Part shown: positions 9,561 through 18,677 of the stretch, one piece after another
How positions within the stretch are numbered: the first letter of the stretch is position 1
How the letters are laid out: every line of letters starts with the position of its first letter
Assembly (NCBI GenBank): GCA_031284375.1
Contig: JAISZY010000076.1
Location: 1-38,589 of the forward strand
Source of the DNA: Tannerellaceae bacterium
Lineage (GTDB): Bacteria; Bacteroidota; Bacteroidia; Bacteroidales; Tannerellaceae
Direction: 5' to 3'
Length of the DNA stretch: 38,589 nt
The notes under the pieces: model-generated
Seen by the model: the letters and a program-made list of their open reading frames with translations, nothing else
The model's database searches: none
What the model was told of the DNA's origin: nothing
Made by a program: the position numbers and the translations under genes

Positions 9561-9595
9561 GCCCCCAAAACCTGCATCACGCAGCTTTTGGGGGG
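9561..9595 (-). terminator. Probable Rho-independent terminator for the minus-strand operon 12082-9660
   Basis: CCCCCAAAAcCTGC..GCAGcTTTTGGGGG stem-loop, followed on the minus strand by a T-containing stretch. Confidence 0.55.
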
Positions 9596-9659
9596 CACAC
9601 TACAAATATTAAAAAAAAAGTATTTACAAAACGCACGTCTGCACTATGGCGTTCCGGTA

Positions 9660-11645
9660 TTACTGACTTATCACCCGCGAACGGAGGTGAGGATTGACCG
9701 GAACAGACATCGTGCAGGGCGCAACGGTTATGGATATTCTTTTCCGTTCGCTCGGCTTGTTCTCGCAAATCCCGTTGCCCGATACGCTTACGTAGAACTC
9801 CGTAGAGCTGGACAAGGCGGGCGTGGTATAGCTTGCTCCCGTATGGAACGCCGTTTCCGCAGCGTTTTGAGTGGTGTACCATTTAAAGACGGGATTGGTT
9901 ATGGTGGTAGTGGAGACCGTAAGGGTGGTGGCGCTTCCCGTGCACACCTCGACAACGCCGCTCACGTTGATGTCCGAAGCTTGTGCCGGCTTGTCTATCC
10001 AGATGTAGCCGGTGTAGAGCGAATCGACGGCGGCGCCGGAGTAACGTACCCGCATGGTGATGGAATCTTTTCCGCAAGGGAACAACGAAGCGGGAAAGGT
10101 AAGGGTGTTGTTGATGTTCGTGTTCTCCGTCACGCCGGTATAAACGGCGTCGTGGATAAGCCAGGAAACGCTGGTGAAGGCTCGTTCCAGCGTACGCTTT
10201 ACGGTGATATTGTCGGTAGGCGCGAAGGTGTGCGTAGCCGGGTCGGTGGCCGAGTAATACGTATCGTTATAAGGCTGCGTCTTGGTAGTGATGGTAAAGT
10301 AGTTTTGCAGATTAAAGGCGCCGGAGCCGGCCGAGTAGATATACGTTTCCGCATTTCCATACCCCGTCATATAGGCGATAAACCCGGCGGAATTGATGAG
10401 TTCTATCATTACATTGTCCGTGTTTGGATATTGCCGCGAAGCAATCACATAGTTCGGATTGGATGTATTGGTATAGAACGTGAGCGTGGGCGTCGTTACC
10501 ACCCCGCTGCGTGTTTCCCGGATAATCATATTCGGCTGAGCGCCGGCCGGTATCATAATATCCAATTGATGTAGGGTGATGTAACTGCTTCCCGTGGCGA
10601 CAAAAGGCGTAATCACCGCATGGGTGACACGCTGTTCTATGGAACTCCACCATTTAATGGTCGGGGCATAGCCTAAAAGATGATTTACGATGATGGGTTT
10701 ATCGGAAGTAAGCATCACGGGCGTTGTTGCGTTATTAACATGTACGGTCGTATCAAGCCAGAAGGCATTTGTATCGTGACGATTGAGGGGAATCGTACTT
10801 GTGGTAGCTCCCACTTTTTTTGTCACCGTAGTAGCATTTTCCAAGGCCACAATCACCACTTTGTCTTTTGTGTTGCCGGCCGCGTTGTATGTATTCTCTA
10901 CGCTTAAATTCCATAGGAAAAAATTCTTTCCGGCCGTAGCAGTAGGATAAATTTGCTCGTAATTATGGTCGCAACCTCCCGATGTTACTGGGTTGCCACA
11001 CCTACAACTACTAAAAACGGCCACATTATAATTTGACTCTACCGTATAACCTGTCAAATCGGCGGATACAACATAACTATATACCGGATTGGACGTGTTG
11101 GTAGCCTGATCCGAAACGACTGCCGTTCCTGCCGCATTGCGGATGGTAAAGATGGTACCGGCAGTGGGCGCTATAACAGTGATGGAATTATAAGAGCCGG
11201 TATTGCCAATCACGGTATAGTCCGTTCCCCACGTTGCTACGGGCAATACGGTTGTGGCATCCGTTGTATTTTGATACATATTGAGTGCATACACGCCGAT
11301 ATTTTGGGTAGAGGTTATGTGCAACATCAAACGGGATGCTCCGGTCGTCGTGCTCGTGGTATAGCATTTGCTTTTATCCACATCCCTTGTATATACCCCC
11401 GGCGTATACTGTACATTATTGTCCAAGTAGGTACCATCTCCGTATTGAGCGGTGATGCGGCAAGTTGTCGCCACAACATAACGTATTTGACAAATATTAG
11501 TGGTGCTGCCATTGTTCGATGTAAAGGTAACATAGAAATCCGTTCCCTCCGTGGCGCTGTCTTGTGCTCGGGCGGAGAGGATACAAAGGCAGAAGGAGAG
11601 AATTGTCCACAGAACGATTTTCAGGGAGGAATGAGTAGGCATCAT
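9660..11645 (-). CDS. Secreted IgGFc-binding-like N-terminal domain protein with C-terminal Ig-like region
   Basis: ORF 661 aa; signal peptide; TEGTDFYVTFTSNNG opening typical of IgGFc-binding N-terminal domains; Ig-like VCTGSATTLTVSTTTITNPVFKWYTT segment. Confidence 0.65.
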   Translation of the reverse strand: MMPTHSSLKIVLWTILSFCLCILSARAQDSATEGTDFYVTFTSNNGSTTNICQIRYVVATTCRITAQYGDGTYLDNNVQYTPGVYTRDVDKSKCYTTSTTTGASRLMLHITSTQNIGVYALNMYQNTTDATTVLPVATWGTDYTVIGNTGSYNSITVIAPTAGTIFTIRNAAGTAVVSDQATNTSNPVYSYVVSADLTGYTVESNYNVAVFSSCRCGNPVTSGGCDHNYEQIYPTATAGKNFFLWNLSVENTYNAAGNTKDKVVIVALENATTVTKKVGATTSTIPLNRHDTNAFWLDTTVHVNNATTPVMLTSDKPIIVNHLLGYAPTIKWWSSIEQRVTHAVITPFVATGSSYITLHQLDIMIPAGAQPNMIIRETRSGVVTTPTLTFYTNTSNPNYVIASRQYPNTDNVMIELINSAGFIAYMTGYGNAETYIYSAGSGAFNLQNYFTITTKTQPYNDTYYSATDPATHTFAPTDNITVKRTLERAFTSVSWLIHDAVYTGVTENTNINNTLTFPASLFPCGKDSITMRVRYSGAAVDSLYTGYIWIDKPAQASDINVSGVVEVCTGSATTLTVSTTTITNPVFKWYTTQNAAETAFHTGASYTTPALSSSTEFYVSVSGNGICENKPSERKRISITVAPCTMSVPVNPHLRSRVISQ

Positions 11646-12082
11646 GGTTGTTTGCTATAAACGGTGGATACTTGGTAGATAAAAGGAGGCACTATGCCCA
11701 AAAGCCATTGCTGGCGGAAGTATAGCATATTGTCCGTTATTTTGTATTCGACGCGGATGGGAGCGGCGGTGAAGGGGATTGAGATTTGGTTTCCCGTCCG
11801 TTCGTATAGTCCGTGATGGCCGCATCCGCAATTCTTGTCCGAGCCGGAAAGGATGAGGGTATCAGCCCTAAACTCCAGCGTTTGAGACAGCATATCGGCC
11901 AATTCTTCTTTTACCGTTTCGACGGCAACTTCTATGGTATCGGCGCCGGTGATTTTTGTTACAGCGACGCTTTCCAGCGTCCAGATTCCTTCCAATGGAA
12001 GAGAGGATTGTGCGTGTGCCGAACCGATAGTTGCGCAGCAGAAAAATGTAGCAAATAATGTAGCAAATAACTTGTTTGTCAT
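11642..12082 (-). CDS. Hypothetical secreted protein (lipocalin-like size and layout)
   Basis: Likely start at MTNKLFATLFATFFCCATIGSAHAQ (12082) rather than 12133; ATGA overlap with the downstream gene. Confidence 0.65.
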   Translation of the reverse strand: MTNKLFATLFATFFCCATIGSAHAQSSLPLEGIWTLESVAVTKITGADTIEVAVETVKEELADMLSQTLEFRADTLILSGSDKNCGCGHHGLYERTGNQISIPFTAAPIRVEYKITDNMLYFRQQWLLGIVPPFIYQVSTVYSKQP

Positions 12083-12124
12083 CTTTATTAAATTAAATGA
12101 TAAGTTGTTAGAGCGATATTTATA

Positions 12125-12158
12125 GTGTTGCAATTAAACCTTCGTTTAAATGCAACAC
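12125..12158. promoter_or_regulatory. 34-bp imperfect palindrome, copy 1
   Basis: GTGTTGCAATTAAACCTTCGTTTAAATGCAACAC; abuts a minus-strand TACATTTG (12158-12165) resembling the Bacteroidota -7 box. Confidence 0.75.
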
Positions 12159-12231
12159 AAATGTAGTAGAAAAAAACTAATATATATCAATAAAAGTCAG
12201 GATACTACAATTGTTTTTTTTCATCATTATA

Positions 12232-12265
12232 GTGTTGTATTTAAACGAACGTTTAAATGCAACAC
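12232..12265. promoter_or_regulatory. 34-bp near-perfect palindrome, copy 2
   Basis: GTGTTGTATTTAAACGAACGTTTAAATGCAACAC; 107 bp from copy 1. Confidence 0.75.
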
Positions 12266-12337
12266 ATACCCTCCTATTTTTCCGGATTTTTGAACCACTA
12301 AAGACGGCGCCGTTGAGAAGGCGCACGTATATATGCA

Positions 12338-12367
12338 CGTAGAGACGCAAGGATTTGCGTCTCTACG
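12338..12367. repeat. Perfect 13-bp stem hairpin CGTAGAGACGCAA-ggat-TTGCGTCTCTACG
   Basis: Direct reading; resembles widely dispersed GTAGAGACGC-type hairpin repeats and lies 3' of the minus-strand acyltransferase gene. Confidence 0.8.
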
Positions 12368-12424
12368 GTTGTGTATATTCTTCGCTCGTTCGGTATCGAG
12401 AGAACTACAAAGTTGTATACTATT

Positions 12425-13540
12425 TTATTGAAATTTCCTTAACCATTTTCTTACCGGAATATCGTACCATCTCATGGCGACGTACGAAAGCGCAAGCACA
12501 GCCACAAAAACGGCGTAAGGCGTCCAGCCCGCTTCGGTAAAGGTGTTCTTCGCCTCCGAGTTCCAAGCCGTATGCACGTAGCAGAGCGGATAATTAACAA
12601 GATAGATCGGATAGGACATATCGCCCAGGAACTTGCACAGTTGAGAAGTAAACTTCCCTTTCACCCGTCCGCCCGCACCCACGGCTACAATCAGGGGAAA
12701 GACAAGAAGGATAATGGCCGCCTCGTACAATCCGTTTGCCCACAACGATTCGGGCCCTCCTATCCTCGGTACGGAAAGCACGCCTACAAGCAGCAGACTA
12801 CACCACAAAAAGGCTTGCCGTATACGAATCACTTTGCCCAAGCGATACAGGAGCAGGCCGGCAAAGAAGGGATACATGAGCCGTGTAAATCCTATACGCA
12901 TGTTATTCGCGTCGATCGACCAGCCTCCTATCACGTCGCCCTGTGTGAGCGTAACATACAGCGTGGCGCAGGCGGCAAGCGAAACCAATATCGCGAGCGC
13001 CACCTTAGTAAATTTCCTTGCAAAGAGGGCATAAAACACGTTGGCAAAATACTCGAACGCCAGCGTCCAGATGGGCGCATCCAGCGTATACATCTCCTGC
13101 CACCCCCGGATGTCTACCGACGGAGGCGTGGGTATCATCAGCATACCCAGCACGGCATAGAGCAATACTTTCCACAGCGGCACGGCGCTCACAAGGGGAA
13201 AGACTTCCGATGCGCCGAAATAGAACAGCACAACGCCAAGCAACGTACCGAAAACAACCATCGGGTGAAGCCTGATGATGCGTCGCTTCAAAAAACCGCC
13301 TACGCTCATCCTGCCCCAACGCTCGTCGTACGCATATCCGATAACGAAGCCGGACAGGACAAAGAAGAAATCGACCGCCAGGTAGGCATGATTAAGCAGT
13401 TGGTCGAACTTGCCTGTGGGACTTGAAACATAATACGCCTCAAGTACATGGAATCCAAGTACCATGATTGCCGCCACTCCGCGTAGTCCGTCCAATATCT
13501 CGTAATGGGGCTTTGTTTGTGATAGTTCGTTTGTTTTCAT
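12425..13540 (-). CDS. Acyltransferase family 3 (OafA-like) membrane protein
   Basis: ORF 371 aa; LDGLRGVAAIMVLGFHVLE; YLAVDFFFVLSGFVIGYAYDERW; multiple TM segments. Confidence 0.9.
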   Translation of the reverse strand: MKTNELSQTKPHYEILDGLRGVAAIMVLGFHVLEAYYVSSPTGKFDQLLNHAYLAVDFFFVLSGFVIGYAYDERWGRMSVGGFLKRRIIRLHPMVVFGTLLGVVLFYFGASEVFPLVSAVPLWKVLLYAVLGMLMIPTPPSVDIRGWQEMYTLDAPIWTLAFEYFANVFYALFARKFTKVALAILVSLAACATLYVTLTQGDVIGGWSIDANNMRIGFTRLMYPFFAGLLLYRLGKVIRIRQAFLWCSLLLVGVLSVPRIGGPESLWANGLYEAAIILLVFPLIVAVGAGGRVKGKFTSQLCKFLGDMSYPIYLVNYPLCYVHTAWNSEAKNTFTEAGWTPYAVFVAVLALSYVAMRWYDIPVRKWLRKFQ

Positions 13541-13548
13541 AATGTAGG

Positions 13549-13605
13549 CAAAGATATGTTTTTCTTTTGTCCTGTCCGGGCAATAGGAAAATTAGAATAT
13601 CTTTG
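13549..13605. promoter_or_regulatory. Putative divergent promoter pair with identical TATCTTTG -7-like boxes
   Basis: Minus-strand TATCTTTG (13549-13556) and plus-strand TATCTTTG (13598-13605), each a few nt from its start codon; no clear TTTG at the usual -33 spacing. Confidence 0.35.
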
Positions 13606-13621
13606 TGCAAAAGAATTTGGT

Positions 13622-14287
13622 ATGATGATACAATTAAGGAATATAGAGAAGTCGTTTCCCGATGGAAAGAACCACCGGAATCATCTGCTACGCGGTATAT
13701 GTCTGGAAGCGGAGAAGGGCGAGTTTATCGCCATTATGGGAGCTTCCGGTTCGGGCAAGACCACCCTGCTGTCTATCTTAGGTACGCTGATACAACCGGA
13801 CAGCGGGAGTTACTTCCTCGACGGACAGGATATGACCGCCACACCTCCGGATATGCGAATACGCAACCGCTTCATCGGATTTATCTTCCAGGAGCATCGC
13901 CTGATGCCACAACTCAGCGTACAGGATAATATACTGCTGCCGGCGCTCGCCTACCAAACCGGAACGTATACGGCTCAGGAGGATTATGCCGAAAGGCTGA
14001 TGGAACTGACCGGTATTTCTTCCTTGGCAAAGCGGTACCCTCACACGTTGTCCGGGGGAGAGGCCGGGCGGGTGGCTTTATGTCGGTCGCTCGTTATGAA
14101 ACCCAAGCTGTTGTTGGCCGACGAACCGACGGGACAATTGGATGCCGATAACGCCAAGCAAATCACCTCACTGCTCTCTCGTGTGAATAAAGAATTGGAA
14201 ACGACGATACTCATGGTCACACATTCGGCAGAAACCGCCGCAGTGGCTCAGAAGCTGTTCACCCTTAAACATGGAATACTGAAGTGA
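13622..14287 (+). CDS. ABC transporter ATP-binding protein (LolD/MacB type)
   Basis: Start MMIQLRNIEKSF; Walker A GASGSGKTT; LSGGEAGRVALCRSL; Walker B LLLADEPTG. Confidence 0.92.
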   Translation: MMIQLRNIEKSFPDGKNHRNHLLRGICLEAEKGEFIAIMGASGSGKTTLLSILGTLIQPDSGSYFLDGQDMTATPPDMRIRNRFIGFIFQEHRLMPQLSVQDNILLPALAYQTGTYTAQEDYAERLMELTGISSLAKRYPHTLSGGEAGRVALCRSLVMKPKLLLADEPTGQLDADNAKQITSLLSRVNKELETTILMVTHSAETAAVAQKLFTLKHGILK

Positions 14288-17238
14288 ATCCGAGACATCT
14301 TACAAGAGCCAATGTAGTCTATTACCTCCGCTTTTATAAGCTGATAGCTTTGGCGGCGCTCATCCTTACGGCCGTCATCACGGGAAGCCTGCTGGTGGGC
14401 GAATCCGTCCGCGCTACCTTGCTGAATCGGGTAAACGAGCGTTTGGGAAAGGATACGGAAACAATCGTGTTCTCCCGGTATACCTTTATAGATAGTGAGC
14501 TGGCCGCACATCCTTTGTTTGAAGGCAAGGCAAAAGCGATTTTACTGACCCAAGGGTTTGTCTCCGATGCCGGCCGGCTTCTCCCCGTGATGGTCTGGGG
14601 CATCGACACCCCGTTTATTCTACGAGGCGACGCACGTGTAAATCCGACCTTAGCCGCAGAACTTTCTTCTGCCGATAAGGGGAGCAGCCTTGTTCTACGT
14701 TTGCCGGCAACCGGTCTGGTCCCCTCCGGTTCTCTCTTCGTGACGGATAATTACACCACAAGCGCCCGCCTGAATCTCCAAGGAGTTATCAAACCCGAAG
14801 AAGGCGGCAACCTGAGTATGAAAAACGAGCAGACGCTTCCTTACAATCTCTTCATGAACCGGGAAGAGCTGGCTTCTATCCTGGAAGTAGAAGGGAAGAT
14901 AAATCTGATATTATCTCCCGACCGGCTCAGCATGGCAGACCTATCCTCCGCCTGGACGCCGGCCATGTCGGGACTCCGCATAACCGGGCGGGAAGGATTC
15001 GCCGAAGTAACGTCGGACAGGGTGTTCCTTCCGCAGGCAGTAGTTGGGAACATCTGCGCAAACAATCCCGGAACCAATCGGCTGTTTTCTTATATGGCCA
15101 ACGAAATAACGCTCCACGCTCAAAGCGTACCCTACTCTTTTGTTACGGCCATGGATAGTTACAAGGGAAAGACCTTGCAGGCCGACGAGATAATTCTCCC
15201 GGATTATACGGCACGCCGTTTGAACGCCGGTCTGAATGATTCGATACGGATCACTTATTACCGTTCGGAAGATTTGAAGACGCTCCGCGTAGATACTTTC
15301 CGCGGACGTGTAGCCGCCATTCTGCCATTACAGGAATTGGTGGCCGACCCGACGCTGAGCGCCGATTTTCCCGGACTAACGGACGTAGAGCGATGCACCG
15401 ACTGGGATAGCGACATGCCTATCGACATGGGACGTATCACGCAGGAGGACGAAGACTATTGGGCGCAGTATCGTTCCACTCCCAAGGCGATACTGCCTTA
15501 CCGGGCCGTTGCCGATGATTGGAGCAATGCGTATGGAAATGCAACGGGTATCCGCATCGACTCGTTGGCCGTAGATATGGAAGGAGTACAACCTTCCATG
15601 TTTGGCCTGCAACTTATTTATCCCAGAGAAACAGGCTTGGAAGCAGCCCGAAACGGGGTGGACTTTTCATCTCTCTTTCTTTCGTTGGGCTTCTTTATTA
15701 TTCTGTCGGCCGTTTTATTAATGCTGGTTCCTCTCTCGGAGATGATTTATCTGCGGCGAGAGGAGATTGCCCTATTGAGAGCGCTGGGGTATCCGGGAAG
15801 ACAAATCGTAAAACTTTTCCGGCAAGAGGCTGCCCCGGTGATTCTTTTTGCCTCCATTGCAGGCGCTTTGGCCGGATTGCTCTATACCCGTCTGATACTG
15901 ATTTTGCTGGGAAGTCTGTGGAAAGGAGCTACGCATACCGGCGGGTTTATGCTGTTCACGGATATGCGGACTATTCCGGCAGGAGGAGTTATCGGTTTTG
16001 TCATTGCCTGGATATTGTTGCGTTTCGTTATCGGGAAGGCTGTAAACAAGCCGGCGGGAGGGAAGGCTGTAAGCGAATCTTCCTGGGGAGAGAGAGTTCC
16101 TTTAAATCGTTCCAAACTGATTCTTGCCGGTCTGTGGGCCAATAAGAAGCGCGCCCGGCTTTCTCTCATCACGCTTGCATCGGGTGTACTGATCGTATTT
16201 TCGGTCGGCCTGAACCGGCGAGGGTTTACCGACCGGTCTCAACTGCTGAGCGGAACCGGCGGGTTTGCTCTGTGGTGCGAAAGCAACGTACCCATTTACC
16301 ATAATATCCGTACGCCGGAGGGGAGAAGCAAACTTGCGCTGAACGCATTGCCGGAAGAAGTACAAACCTTGCAGTTATTCCGGTATGGCTCCGACGACGC
16401 CAGTTGTCTGAACCTGAATAAAGTTTCTCAACCCACCGTTCTGGGCGTAGATATGGATGCGCTTAAACAAAGTGACTTCAAGATACAGCGCAGTCTATAC
16501 CCCGACGGCACATCCGTCTTCGACGCCCTGCAAACAGCCGGCGATTCGGTCTATCCCGCCCTGATAGACGAAACGGTACTTACCTGGGGATTGATGTTAA
16601 AACTCGGCGATACGCTTCACTACGAGGGAACAAACGGCAAAAAAGTTTACCTGCAATTAGCCGGAACGCTGACTAATTCCATTTTCCAGGGCAATATCCT
16701 GATCGATAAAACGCTGTTTTCCGAAATCTGGAGTGAAATAACCGGCAGCGAAGTCATGCTGCTGAAAGTAAGTGAAGCAAAAACGGAAGAAACCCGGCAA
16801 CTCCTGTCGCAGGCATTGAGCGAATATGGAGTCAGGGTGACAAGCGCCTCCCAACGTCTGAAAGAATTTAACAGCGTGACCGATACGTATCTTACCATCT
16901 TCCTCACCCTCGGAGGCTTGGGGCTGCTTCTGGGCATGATGAGCCTTGTGATTGTGATTCGGAAAGACCTGGCTTCGCGAAAAGAACAAATCAGGCTTTA
17001 CCGTTCGCTGGGTTTCCCGGAAAAGAAAATAGCCGGTATTCTTTCTGCCGAGAACCGGATTGTTCCGCTCTGCGCCATCTTTTTGGGTGTAGTTGGGTCG
17101 TTGGCCGGCGTCAGTGGCGGGATACGGTACGTGAGCGTGTGGATATGGCTCACGGCTGGTGTGCTGGCTCTGTTTCTTGTGTTATGCGTTATTCTTTTCA
17201 TTCATCAATCCGTTAAGACATGTCTGTCCGTACATTAA
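14284..17238 (+). CDS. FtsX/MacB-like ABC transporter permease (984 aa)
   Basis: GTG start overlapping upstream stop (GTGA); C-terminal FtsX-type TM regions around LLRALGYPGRQIVKLFRQE and LYRSLGFPEKKIAGILSAE. Confidence 0.88.
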   Translation: MNPRHLTRANVVYYLRFYKLIALAALILTAVITGSLLVGESVRATLLNRVNERLGKDTETIVFSRYTFIDSELAAHPLFEGKAKAILLTQGFVSDAGRLLPVMVWGIDTPFILRGDARVNPTLAAELSSADKGSSLVLRLPATGLVPSGSLFVTDNYTTSARLNLQGVIKPEEGGNLSMKNEQTLPYNLFMNREELASILEVEGKINLILSPDRLSMADLSSAWTPAMSGLRITGREGFAEVTSDRVFLPQAVVGNICANNPGTNRLFSYMANEITLHAQSVPYSFVTAMDSYKGKTLQADEIILPDYTARRLNAGLNDSIRITYYRSEDLKTLRVDTFRGRVAAILPLQELVADPTLSADFPGLTDVERCTDWDSDMPIDMGRITQEDEDYWAQYRSTPKAILPYRAVADDWSNAYGNATGIRIDSLAVDMEGVQPSMFGLQLIYPRETGLEAARNGVDFSSLFLSLGFFIILSAVLLMLVPLSEMIYLRREEIALLRALGYPGRQIVKLFRQEAAPVILFASIAGALAGLLYTRLILILLGSLWKGATHTGGFMLFTDMRTIPAGGVIGFVIAWILLRFVIGKAVNKPAGGKAVSESSWGERVPLNRSKLILAGLWANKKRARLSLITLASGVLIVFSVGLNRRGFTDRSQLLSGTGGFALWCESNVPIYHNIRTPEGRSKLALNALPEEVQTLQLFRYGSDDASCLNLNKVSQPTVLGVDMDALKQSDFKIQRSLYPDGTSVFDALQTAGDSVYPALIDETVLTWGLMLKLGDTLHYEGTNGKKVYLQLAGTLTNSIFQGNILIDKTLFSEIWSEITGSEVMLLKVSEAKTEETRQLLSQALSEYGVRVTSASQRLKEFNSVTDTYLTIFLTLGGLGLLLGMMSLVIVIRKDLASRKEQIRLYRSLGFPEKKIAGILSAENRIVPLCAIFLGVVGSLAGVSGGIRYVSVWIWLTAGVLALFLVLCVILFIHQSVKTCLSVH

Positions 17239-18497
17239 AAATACTTTTTATCGTTCCCGGTTCCGGCGACCCTTTCTATTGTGGAAACTGTTTCAGAGAT
17301 AACCAACATGCTAACGCTTTACGCAAGGCAGGGCATGAAGTGGCGGTCATGCCGCTCTACCTACCGCTGAAAGACCCTTCTTTCTTGGCCGATACGCCAT
17401 TGTTCTTTCCTGCCACTTCGCTCTATCTGTCGCAGAAGTATTTCAAAAAGAAATCCCTTCCTCGATGGATGGAGAAAATACTTCAGTCGGATTTTTCGTT
17501 AAGTCTGGCCGCATCTTTTTCCGGTTCGACCTCCGCCGGAGGATTGGAAGAGATGACGCTCTCGATGATAACCGGAGATGACGATGTATTCCGCCGACAA
17601 GCACATACTTTAGTCGAATGGATCAAAGAGCACGAACGTCCGGATGTTATTCACCTGTCCAGTAGTTTGGTTATCGGCATTGGCAAGGAGATAAAGAAAG
17701 CGACCCACATACCGATTGTCTGTTCCCTGCAAGACGAGGAAGTCTGGATTGACGGCTTGGAAAAAGAATTTGCCGAAGCTGCCTGGAAAGGTATCCGAGA
17801 GAATATGCAATACGTGGATTGTTTCATTACCTCAAGCAAGTTTTATAAAAACGTGGCGACAAGCAAACTTCATCCCATGCAGCCTGTCCATGTTGTATAT
17901 CCGGGTCTGGATACCGCCAAGTACGCCTCGCCGCATTATCCGGAACATCCCACCATCGGTTTTTTCTACCGGATGAACGAACTGAACGGTCTACATATAT
18001 TGGCTGAGGCTTTTGCGAAAATCAAAAGAGAAAGACGCGTACCCCACCTCCGGCTTCGCATCGGCGGCGGTTTTACATCCGTCGATAAGCCTTTTCTGCG
18101 GAAAGTGGACCGAATCCTGTCGCCCTACAAACACGAGGTAGATTGGCGCCACACGTACAGTCTGCCGGAGCACGCGGCGTTTTACAAAGACATATCGGCC
18201 ATCTGTGTGCCCATCACGTTCGAAGAAGGCGTTGGGCTATATCTCTGCGAAGCATTTGCGGCAGGTCGTCCGGCTATCGAACCCAACACCGGGTCTTTTG
18301 CCGAAATCGTTGGAGACGCCGGCCTGCTGTATGAGCCGAACCACAGTCCGGCCTTGGCGGATGCAATCGAGAGATTGTTTACCACAAACGGTCTGTGGGA
18401 ACAATGCAGGGAGCAAGCTCTACACTTGGCCGAAACTCGCTACAACCACACTACATTGGCGGAAAAACTTCACGCCATCTATGCCGATTTATTGTAG
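17220..18497 (+). CDS. Glycosyltransferase family 4 (GT-B fold)
   Basis: ORF 425 aa; overlaps upstream gene by 19 nt; VVYPGLDTAKYA; CVPITFEEGVGLYLCEAFAAGRPAIEPNTGSFAEIVGDAGLL. Confidence 0.85.
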   Translation: MSVRTLKILFIVPGSGDPFYCGNCFRDNQHANALRKAGHEVAVMPLYLPLKDPSFLADTPLFFPATSLYLSQKYFKKKSLPRWMEKILQSDFSLSLAASFSGSTSAGGLEEMTLSMITGDDDVFRRQAHTLVEWIKEHERPDVIHLSSSLVIGIGKEIKKATHIPIVCSLQDEEVWIDGLEKEFAEAAWKGIRENMQYVDCFITSSKFYKNVATSKLHPMQPVHVVYPGLDTAKYASPHYPEHPTIGFFYRMNELNGLHILAEAFAKIKRERRVPHLRLRIGGGFTSVDKPFLRKVDRILSPYKHEVDWRHTYSLPEHAAFYKDISAICVPITFEEGVGLYLCEAFAAGRPAIEPNTGSFAEIVGDAGLLYEPNHSPALADAIERLFTTNGLWEQCREQALHLAETRYNHTTLAEKLHAIYADLL

Positions 18498-18553
18498 GCG
18501 CCGGAGATATGCGTATACATCCGGAGAATTTGTTTTTCTCCGGTTTCCGGCGC
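18498..18553. other. Nested double stem-loop 3' of the glycosyltransferase gene
   Basis: Outer GCGCCGGA (18498-18505)/TCCGGCGC (18546-18553); inner CCGGAGAA (18521-18528)/TTCTCCGG (18536-18543). Confidence 0.6.
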
Positions 18554-18613
18554 ATACTTCGTCGATTAAATAACTCCTTTGGTCTGTCGTATATTCTTCT
18601 CTACCGATTTTGT

Positions 18614-18644
18614 TTTGCTTGTTGCAGAGCGCCATATAAATTTG
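18614..18644 (+). promoter_or_regulatory. Bacteroidota-type promoter TTTG-N19-TAAATTTG
   Basis: TTTG 18614-18617, 19-nt spacer, TAAATTTG 18637-18644; 33 nt upstream of the TolC ORF. Confidence 0.65.
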
Positions 18645-18677
18645 CAGCACAAAGATTACCCAATTGATAAATAATAT

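Noticed and set aside
9588-10574. 328-aa plus-strand ORF
   Set aside because: Antisense to the IgGFc-binding-like gene, no recognisable domain, starts in the terminator region.
12572-13426. 284-aa plus-strand ORF
   Set aside because: Antisense to the well-supported acyltransferase; composition looks like a shadow frame.
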